Shown here: piece by piece, positions 57,796-64,000 of the stretch | Numbering within the stretch: the first letter of the stretch is position 1 | How the letters are laid out: each line of letters opens with the position of its first letter | DNA from: Glaciimonas sp. PCH181 | GTDB lineage: Bacteria; Pseudomonadota; Gammaproteobacteria; Burkholderiales; Burkholderiaceae_D | Direction: 5' to 3' | Assembly (NCBI RefSeq): GCF_003056055.1 | Contig: NZ_PYFP01000002.1 | Coordinates: 1,178,001-1,242,000, forward strand | Length of the DNA: 64,000 nucleotides | Notes under the pieces: model-generated | What the model was told of the DNA's origin: nothing | Databases searched by the model: none | The model's input: the letters and a program-made list of their open reading frames with translations, nothing else | Made by a program: the position numbers and the translations under genes

Positions 57796-60081
57796 ATGTT
57801 CAGCGCATCATCGCGATTTCCGTTATCGGAACTCGCTATCACTACTCGTTTTTTAGCCTTAATTGCGGCCACCGCATCGTTACCCGTATCCGCGCAATCC
57901 TACACAGACAGCCCGGCCACCACGACCACACTCGCCGCCTATAAAGCTGGCAATCCCGAGCGCGCACTGGAAGAAATCTCAGTCACCGCAACCCGATCCG
58001 AGAAGCCGTTATCGCAGACGCCGAGCAGCATTTCCGTCATCAATGCCGCCACGATTGAAGAACAACAGGCGAAAGATATAAAGGATTTATTGCGATACGA
58101 ACCGGGTGTCACGGTGCGACGTGGGCCGTATCGCCCGTCATCCGCTGCCACCGCAGGCGGGCGCGGCGGGAATGAAGGCATCAACATTCGCGGGCTAGAA
58201 GGTAACCGAATTCTTTTGATGGAAGACGGCATTCGTCTGCCAAGCGCATTTTCATTTGGTCCACTCGAATCCGGACGCGGTGATTATGGCGATATGGATC
58301 TCTATAAACGGGTGGAAATTTTGCGCGGTCCAGCCTCTTCCATGTACGGCAGCGATGGGCTGACTGGTGCGGTAAATTTCATCACAAAAGACCCTGCCGA
58401 TTTTCTCGATATCTTCAAAAAACCAACCTACTTTTCGATCAAGCCTTCCTATGATTCCGCAGATGGCAGCGTCTCTACAACGGCAGTGGCAGCCTTCGGC
58501 GGCGAACGCTTTGAAGCCATGCTGATTGCTAACACGCGCCAAACGCATGAAGTAAAAAATCAAGGTCAGCGCGGTGTTGTCGGTGTCAATCGCGACACCC
58601 CAAATCCACAGGATGGCGACAGCAATTCATTGCTCGGAAAAGTCGTCTTCAAAGCCAGTCCGCGTGACAAATTAACGCTGACACTAGAACATCATGAAGG
58701 CCACACCAAATCAAATGTACTGTCCGCGATCACCGCAACAACCCTGAGTTTGCGCGCCGATGATCGGGTCGAACGCAATCGCTACAGCCTAGATTACGAT
58801 TTCACTGGCGGCAAAGAAAGTGGCGACTGGTTAATCCAAAAAGCCCATGCCCAACTGTATTATCAAGACGCCAGCAATCGTCAATACTCTTATGAGCAAC
58901 GCAGACCGGCAGCAGATCGCACCCGCGATAACATCTATACCGAAAAGACGATTGGCGGCTCGGCACAGGCTGAAAGCGGCCTCATTACAGGCCCGCTACG
59001 GCACAAATTAGTCTACGGCCTAGACACGAGCATGGCGCAGATCACCGGACTGCGTAACGGCACCGTTCCGGGCGTTGGAGAAGATCCTTTCCCCAGCAAA
59101 GCTTTCCCTGATACCGACTACACCTTGTTCGGCGCTTTCCTGCAAGATGAAATCCAGTTCGGCTCGCATAACGCATTAACGCTGGTGCCTGGGGTACGTT
59201 TCGACTCCTATCGCCTATCGCCCAAAACCAACGACCCCGCCTACACCGGCAAAGCCACCACTTCCAGCGGTCACGCAGTATCGCCAAGACTGGCGCTGAT
59301 GTATGAAGTGAGTCCGGCCTTAATCCCCTACGTGCAATACGCACGCGGCTTCCGCACGCCAACACCGGATCAGGTCAACAATAACTTTGGTAACCCGATC
59401 TACGGCTATGCAACCATCGGTAACCCCGATCTAAAGCCAGAAACCAGCAACACATTTGAATTAGGTCTACGCGGCAAAATCAGCGGTGACGACAACAATA
59501 CGTTGCGCTATAGCACTGCCGCATTTACCGGACGCTATCGCAATTTCATCTCGCAAGAAGTCGTCAGCGGCAGCGGACGCCCGTTTGTCGATCCGTACAT
59601 TTACCAATATATCAATCGCGGCCAAGCGCGGATCAGCGGACTGGAAGCGCGCCTCGACTGGCAATTTGCCAGCGGCCTCGGCATCAAAGCGGGCATGGCG
59701 TATACCAAAGGCAGCACCCAAAACGGCGGTCAAAGCAAGCCACTCGATACCGTTAATCCGTTCATGGCCGTGGTCGGGCTGCGCTACGAACCCAGCGAGC
59801 GCTGGTTCACGCAAACCGATGTCAGCTATCAGGCCGGCAAGCGCCGCAGCGACATCTCAACGCCGACTTATTTCGCTCCGCCCTCCGCCACCGTCACCGA
59901 TATTCGGGCTGGCTATAACTTCAATAAATACGCCACGCTGTACGCCGGGATCAACAATTTATTCGATAACAAATATTGGAACTGGTCAGACGTGCGCGGT
60001 TTGGCCGATAACTCCACCGTTAAAGATGCTTACACCGCGTCGGGCCGCAGTTTCAATATCGGCCTGAAATTGCAATATTAA
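57796..60081 (+). CDS. hmuR: TonB-dependent hemin/hemoglobin receptor
   Basis: Outer-membrane receptor that imports heme using TonB energy. The 761-aa protein starts at ATG 57796 with a GGAG ribosome-binding site. It has a signal peptide ending near PVSAQ, a TonB-box-like EEISVTATRS, a plug domain (PSSISVINAATIEEQQAKDI, then GGNEGINIRGLEGNRILLME), and a barrel with the heme-receptor FRAP/NPDL region: YARGFRTPTPDQVNNNFGNP and IGNPDLKPETSNTFELG. It ends with the aromatic C-terminus GLKLQY. It is the first gene of the Fur-box operon. Confidence 0.93.
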   Translation: MFSASSRFPLSELAITTRFLALIAATASLPVSAQSYTDSPATTTTLAAYKAGNPERALEEISVTATRSEKPLSQTPSSISVINAATIEEQQAKDIKDLLRYEPGVTVRRGPYRPSSAATAGGRGGNEGINIRGLEGNRILLMEDGIRLPSAFSFGPLESGRGDYGDMDLYKRVEILRGPASSMYGSDGLTGAVNFITKDPADFLDIFKKPTYFSIKPSYDSADGSVSTTAVAAFGGERFEAMLIANTRQTHEVKNQGQRGVVGVNRDTPNPQDGDSNSLLGKVVFKASPRDKLTLTLEHHEGHTKSNVLSAITATTLSLRADDRVERNRYSLDYDFTGGKESGDWLIQKAHAQLYYQDASNRQYSYEQRRPAADRTRDNIYTEKTIGGSAQAESGLITGPLRHKLVYGLDTSMAQITGLRNGTVPGVGEDPFPSKAFPDTDYTLFGAFLQDEIQFGSHNALTLVPGVRFDSYRLSPKTNDPAYTGKATTSSGHAVSPRLALMYEVSPALIPYVQYARGFRTPTPDQVNNNFGNPIYGYATIGNPDLKPETSNTFELGLRGKISGDDNNTLRYSTAAFTGRYRNFISQEVVSGSGRPFVDPYIYQYINRGQARISGLEARLDWQFASGLGIKAGMAYTKGSTQNGGQSKPLDTVNPFMAVVGLRYEPSERWFTQTDVSYQAGKRRSDISTPTYFAPPSATVTDIRAGYNFNKYATLYAGINNLFDNKYWNWSDVRGLADNSTVKDAYTASGRSFNIGLKLQY

Positions 60082-60095
60082 AAAAGGAAAAATCC

Positions 60096-61193
60096 ATGAC
60101 CACTTCAATCGCACATGACATGCAAAAACCGGCATTTATTCCACCTGTTTTAGCCTCCGGAAAGGATTTACGCAGCGCTTTTTTAGATGCAAAAACGCAG
60201 CTAAAATTGCGTAATCGCGATGCAGCGGAAGCCATCGGCATTTCCGAAGGCGAGGCCATTGCAGCCTGTATCGGGGTCGAAGCAATTCGCCTGAAATCCG
60301 ACTTCATTTCACTCTTTGAAGAGGTCCAGCAACTCGGCTCCGTGATGGCGCTGACACGCAACGACAGCGCGGTGCATGAGAAGGATGGACCGTATAAAAA
60401 GATGTCGCATAACGGCCATGTCGGCCTGGCGCTGGGCGAAGAAATTGATTTACGCATCTTCTATCAACAATGGCATTTAGGCTGCGCAGTCATCGACGAA
60501 ACAGCCAACGGCACGCAAAAAAGTCTGCAATTTTTTGATCGCCACGGCACCGCTGTGCACAAAGTATTTTTGCGTGAACATAGCGATCATGCGGCCTTCA
60601 ATCTGCTGGTTGCACGCTGGCGCGACGTCGATCAGCAACCCGGAATAACTGTCGCACCAGCTGTGCCTGCTGTAGTAGAAAAACCTGACAGCGAGATCGA
60701 TGTAGCAGGCTTTCAGACCCGCTGGCGCGGTATGAATGACACGCATCAATTTTTTGGTTTGTTGCGTGATTTCGGCGTCAACCGCACGCAGGCATTGCGC
60801 CTCGCGCCGCCAGAATATGCGCGCAAAGTAGACAACGCTGCGTTAAAAAATTTACTGGAAAACGCGGCTGCCAGCGCGTTGCCGATCATGGTTTTCGTCA
60901 GCAATCCAGGCATGATTCAAATTCATTCGGGCCCGGTTGCCAACATCAAAGTAATGGGACCATGGATCAATATTCTCGACCCGGGATTTAATCTGCATTT
61001 GCGTGAAGATCACATCGCCAGCAGCTGGGTCATTACCAAGCCAACCAGCGATGGCGACGTTACCTCGCTGGAATTATTTGATGCCGAAGGCAACACGATT
61101 GCCATGTTATTTGGCGTGCGTAAACCGGGTCAGGCGGAGTTGCCCGAATGGCGTTTGGCAGCGACACAATTAGCGGGATTAAACGCACTATGA
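60096..61193 (+). CDS. hmuS: Hemin-degrading factor / cytoplasmic heme chaperone
   Basis: The 365-aa cytoplasmic protein has the internal two-fold repeat of HmuS/ChuS. The first half shows LRNRDAAEAIGISEGEAIAA, then VMALTRNDSAVHEKDGPYKK. The second half shows MVFVSNPGMIQIHSGPVANI, MGPWINILDPGFNLHLRED and SWVITKPTSDGDVTSLELFD. Members bind heme and often break it down to release iron. It starts 14 bp after hmuR, and its stop overlaps hmuT (ATGA). Confidence 0.94.
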   Translation: MTTSIAHDMQKPAFIPPVLASGKDLRSAFLDAKTQLKLRNRDAAEAIGISEGEAIAACIGVEAIRLKSDFISLFEEVQQLGSVMALTRNDSAVHEKDGPYKKMSHNGHVGLALGEEIDLRIFYQQWHLGCAVIDETANGTQKSLQFFDRHGTAVHKVFLREHSDHAAFNLLVARWRDVDQQPGITVAPAVPAVVEKPDSEIDVAGFQTRWRGMNDTHQFFGLLRDFGVNRTQALRLAPPEYARKVDNAALKNLLENAAASALPIMVFVSNPGMIQIHSGPVANIKVMGPWINILDPGFNLHLREDHIASSWVITKPTSDGDVTSLELFDAEGNTIAMLFGVRKPGQAELPEWRLAATQLAGLNAL

Positions 61194-62122
61194 CAACGCC
61201 ACTTTCTCAGCTTCGTCGCCAATTACTGCAGCGCGCACTGGCAGGCAGCGGCGTCGCATTGTTGCCACTTTTATTGACATCAACCAATGCTACTGCACAG
61301 GCTATGAAATCATCGCAGCCGCGCCGGGTGGCGGTTGCTGGCGGGGCCATCACAGAGATCGTATATGCCCTCAATGCTGAAGCGATGCTGGTCGGCGCGG
61401 ATACCACCAGCACCTATCCTGCCGCTGCGCAAGCGCTGGCAAAGATCGGTTATCAACGCGCTCTTTCTGCCGAAGGCGTACTATCGCTGCATCCTGATCT
61501 TCTGCTGACATCGGCTGAAGCGGGACCGCCCGCTGCCTTGACGCAAATTGCGGCGGCTGGCGTGAAAGTGGTCAGACTCGGTATTCATCACGATGTGCAA
61601 GTCGTGCGGGACCGAATTCTGGGCACCGCCACGGCGTTGAATTTATCGCCTCGCGGTGACAAATTATTACAACGTTTCGATGCCGATTGGCAGACCGCAT
61701 TGGCGGCGGTAGCAGGCCATCGGCGCGCTAACGGCAAGCCACCGCGTGTGATGTTTATTCTCAATAATAGCGGCACTCAGGCGATGGTCGCCGGACGCGA
61801 TACAGCTGCCGACGCGATGATTCGCTACGCTGGCGCGATCAATGCGTTGGGTGGCGAAGACGGGCGCGGAGGCTTCACCGGTTATAAGCCGCTGACCGCC
61901 GAAAGCGCCGTGCTGGCGGCGCCCGATGTATTGATGCTGACCAGTGAAGGTTTGGCCGCCATCGGTGGTATCAATAACCTTATCAGCACACCCGGCATCG
62001 CCATCACATCAGCAGCAAAAAATCGGCGCGTAGTGGCCGATATGGATTCGTTGCTATTGCTCGGTTTTGGTCCGCGTATGCCAGAAGCACTGACGAAATT
62101 ATCTGCGCAATTGCATGCCTGA
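61190..62122 (+). CDS. hmuT: Periplasmic hemin-binding protein
   Basis: This is a 310-aa class III substrate-binding protein. Start ATG 61190 overlaps the hmuS stop by 4 nt. A long signal peptide (RRQLLQRALAGSGVALLPLL) precedes RRVAVAGGAITEIVYALNAE and the conserved VGADTTSTYPAAAQALAKIG, then HPDLLLTSAEAGPPAAL. It delivers heme to HmuUV. The twin arginine RRQLLQ could allow Tat export, but Sec is equally possible. Confidence 0.93.
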   Translation: MTTPLSQLRRQLLQRALAGSGVALLPLLLTSTNATAQAMKSSQPRRVAVAGGAITEIVYALNAEAMLVGADTTSTYPAAAQALAKIGYQRALSAEGVLSLHPDLLLTSAEAGPPAALTQIAAAGVKVVRLGIHHDVQVVRDRILGTATALNLSPRGDKLLQRFDADWQTALAAVAGHRRANGKPPRVMFILNNSGTQAMVAGRDTAADAMIRYAGAINALGGEDGRGGFTGYKPLTAESAVLAAPDVLMLTSEGLAAIGGINNLISTPGIAITSAAKNRRVVADMDSLLLLGFGPRMPEALTKLSAQLHA

Positions 62123-62161
62123 ATAATGTTCTCCTGACCTCCACATCGCCAATAAAACTTC

Positions 62162-63262
62162 ATGTCTTCTTCGCTCTCTCACGCCAGCATGCAACCGCCA
62201 GCAACGATGCCGCTGCTGGCCGTATATCGACCACGCGGCCGTTTGATTTTGATCGGTCTCGTGCTATTGCTGGGCATCACCGCGCTGCTCTGTGCAGCGC
62301 TTGGCGCATATCGGATTGATCCTTTACAGATTCCACGATTACTGTGGCCGGATGCCGAACTGAGCGATGCAGAAATGCAGGCCCGCGCCGTATTACGCGA
62401 TATTCGTTTGCCACGCGTACTGCTGGCGATACTGGTGGGCTGCGGTTTTGGGGCGGCGGGAAGCGCGATGCAAGCCTTGTTTCGCAATCCGTTAGCAGAC
62501 CCCGGCCTTATCGGCGTATCCAGCGGTGCAGCGCTTGGCGCAGCGCTGACGATTGTGTTGGGTGCCACGTTCTGGCCTGCAGCTTTGGCATTCAGCGGCA
62601 TGTATGCGCCGATGCTGGCAGCGTTTATCGGCGCATTGGCGGTCGCCACATTAGTTTACAAAATCGCCGCCAATCATGGCCGTCTGGCGTTGCCGCTTTT
62701 GCTATTGGCAGGCATCGCGATTAATGCCGTAACCGGCGCTGCCATCGGCTTGCTGACCTACATCGCCAGCGACAACCAATTACGCACATTAACGTTCTGG
62801 AATCTGGGCAGTCTGGCCGGTGCGCAATGGTCGTTGCTGACCATCGCTGTGCCGGTCGTGGTGATCAGCATCGGGGTACTGGCACGTCATTCTGCCGCGC
62901 TCAACGTGATGCTGCTAGGCGAGGCCGAAGCGCAACATCTGGGCGTCTCGGTACTCGCTATCAAACGCACGGTATTGATTGCCAGCGCGCTGTGCATCGG
63001 TGCGCTGGTTGCCTGCACCGGCACCATCGGTTTTATCGGCCTGGTCGCGCCGCATTGCATCCGGCTTGCTTGCGGCCCGGATCAACGCATTGTGCTGCCC
63101 GGCGCGATGTTATTTGGCGCGATCCTGACGTTGCTGGCCGATCTGGTCGCCCGCACCATTGTCGCCCCGGCAGAGATGCCGTTAGGCATATTGACAGCGC
63201 TCTTAGGCGGCCCTTTCTTTCTTGCCCTGCTATGGCGTCGTCGCGGCCAGCTTGGTTTGTAA
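62162..63262 (+). CDS. hmuU: Hemin ABC transporter permease (FecCD family)
   Basis: This 366-aa inner-membrane permease has about ten helices. Family segments include RDIRLPRVLLAILVGCGFGA, MQALFRNPLADPGLIGVSSG and the coupling-loop region GFIGLVAPHCIRLACGPDQR. It ends with ILTALLGGPFFLALLWRRRG. It moves heme across the inner membrane with HmuV. It starts 39 bp after hmuT. Confidence 0.94.
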   Translation: MSSSLSHASMQPPATMPLLAVYRPRGRLILIGLVLLLGITALLCAALGAYRIDPLQIPRLLWPDAELSDAEMQARAVLRDIRLPRVLLAILVGCGFGAAGSAMQALFRNPLADPGLIGVSSGAALGAALTIVLGATFWPAALAFSGMYAPMLAAFIGALAVATLVYKIAANHGRLALPLLLLAGIAINAVTGAAIGLLTYIASDNQLRTLTFWNLGSLAGAQWSLLTIAVPVVVISIGVLARHSAALNVMLLGEAEAQHLGVSVLAIKRTVLIASALCIGALVACTGTIGFIGLVAPHCIRLACGPDQRIVLPGAMLFGAILTLLADLVARTIVAPAEMPLGILTALLGGPFFLALLWRRRGQLGL

Positions 63263-63292
63263 TAACACCCGCAAAAAAGGATTAACGGCATC

Positions 63293-64000
63293 ATGCTCAT
63301 CGCCCATCAATTATCGGTACGCCGCGGCAATCAAACCATTTTGCGCGATCTGACATTGCGTATCGCGCCCGGCCAGATCGTCGCCTTGCTAGGACGAAAT
63401 GGCGCAGGTAAAAGTACGCTGCTGAAAGCGCTGTCAGGCGAATTTCATCCATCGCAAATAAAACATGGCGCGCAGGTCGATGGCGCGATTACGTTCAATG
63501 CAACTCCACTGCATGCCATGTCGCCACAAACGTTGGCACTAACCCGCGCCGTCTTACCGCAAAGCGTGCAATTCGCCTTTCCATTTACGGGCAAAGAAAT
63601 TGCGCTGCTAGGACGCTATCCGCACGGCGGTGGCAACAGTAGCGCCAACCGCAGCATTGCGATGGATGCGTTGTCTTTGGCCGATGCCAGCGCACTGGCA
63701 GAGCGCGATGTCACGACGCTATCCGGCGGTGAGTTAGCCCGCGTTCAGTTTGCACGTGTATTGGCCCAACTGCGGCCAGCAGAAACATCGACGCCGGTAG
63801 CGCGATATTTATTGCTCGATGAACCTACCGCGGCTTTAGATCTGGCACATCAACATCAGATGCTGACCACACTAAGACGCCTGGCTAGCGCGTGGAATAT
63901 TGGTGTGCTGGCGATCATGCATGACCCGAATCTGGCAGCGCGTTATGCCGATCAACTGGCATGGCTGGCCAACGGCACGCTATTGGCGCAGGACACACCG
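63293..64000 (+). CDS. hmuV: Hemin ABC transporter ATP-binding protein (3' end cut by window)
   Basis: The frame starts at ATG 63293 ([20 protein letters not shown]), 30 bp after hmuU, and stays open to the window edge (236 codons). Walker A is [16 protein letters not shown], the signature is [16 protein letters not shown], Walker B is [12 protein letters not shown] and the H-loop is [21 protein letters not shown] is typical of heme/siderophore ATPases. Nearly the whole gene is visible; only the last residues are missing. Confidence 0.93.
   Translation, partial: MLIAHQLSVRRGNQTILRDLTLRIAPGQIVALLGRNGAGKSTLLKALSGEFHPSQIKHGAQVDGAITFNATPLHAMSPQTLALTRAVLPQSVQFAFPFTGKEIALLGRYPHGGGNSSANRSIAMDALSLADASALAERDVTTLSGGELARVQFARVLAQLRPAETSTPVARYLLLDEPTAALDLAHQHQMLTTLRRLASAWNIGVLAIMHDPNLAARYADQLAWLANGTLLAQDTP

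Overview
The window looks like chromosomal DNA of a betaproteobacterium of the order Burkholderiales, most likely an Oxalobacteraceae relative (Collimonas/Glaciimonas/Herbaspirillum type). This is inferred from gene content and protein character (dnaA next to rpmH-rnpA-yidD-yidC-mnmE; mnmG-rsmG-parA-parB-atp operon; hemE-priA) together with a moderate GC content for the order. No tRNA, rRNA, CRISPR array, intact insertion sequence or prophage was seen.

Layout. 1-5.9 kb: the 5' part of dnaA (minus), a dnaA-rpmH intergenic region with one perfect DnaA box, then rpmH, rnpA, yidD, yidC and mnmE (plus). 6.2-7.5 kb: a broken MFS/spermidine-synthase-like pseudogene. 7.5-12.6 kb: a GntR/FCD regulator divergent from a four-gene sugar operon (uxuA, an SDR mannonate oxidoreductase, nagB-like, nagA). 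13-16.4 kb: two lipoproteins, a hypothetical protein, a methyltransferase and an orphan RcsB-like regulator. 16.8-20.8 kb: priA and hemE, separated by an AT-rich gap holding a duplicated module of DnaA boxes.

20.9-41 kb is an arginine/guanidino-compound and GABA catabolic region. A LysR regulator lies divergent from gbuA. A nine-gene minus-strand run encodes a Pot-type ABC transporter, an amino-acid-type ABC transporter without its own ATPase, 2-ketoarginine decarboxylase (aruI) and an aldehyde dehydrogenase. It is followed by a second LysR, an MFS exporter, gabD, gabT, a divergent MocR/GabR regulator and a periplasmic cyclohexadienyl-dehydratase-like protein. The genes would take 2-ketoarginine to 4-guanidinobutyraldehyde, 4-guanidinobutyrate, GABA, succinic semialdehyde and succinate. 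Only the arginine transaminase step is not visible.

41-43.5 kb: SGNH hydrolase, PPK2 and a CoA-binding protein. 43.5-50.8 kb: the complete atpIBEFHAGDC operon (minus). 51-56.6 kb: parB, parA, a LysE exporter, a lipocalin, rsmG and mnmG (minus). 56.7-57.5 kb: a decayed TSUP permease gene and three parS sites. 57.7-64 kb: a Fur-box-controlled heme uptake operon (hmuR-S-T-U-V, the last cut by the window end).

The most unusual feature is the duplicated DnaA-box module between priA and hemE. It has more and better boxes than the dnaA-rpmH gap and sits beside hemE, as the Caulobacter origin does. The mnmG-to-priA block also runs opposite to rpmH-mnmE, which is unexpected if replication starts at dnaA-rpmH.
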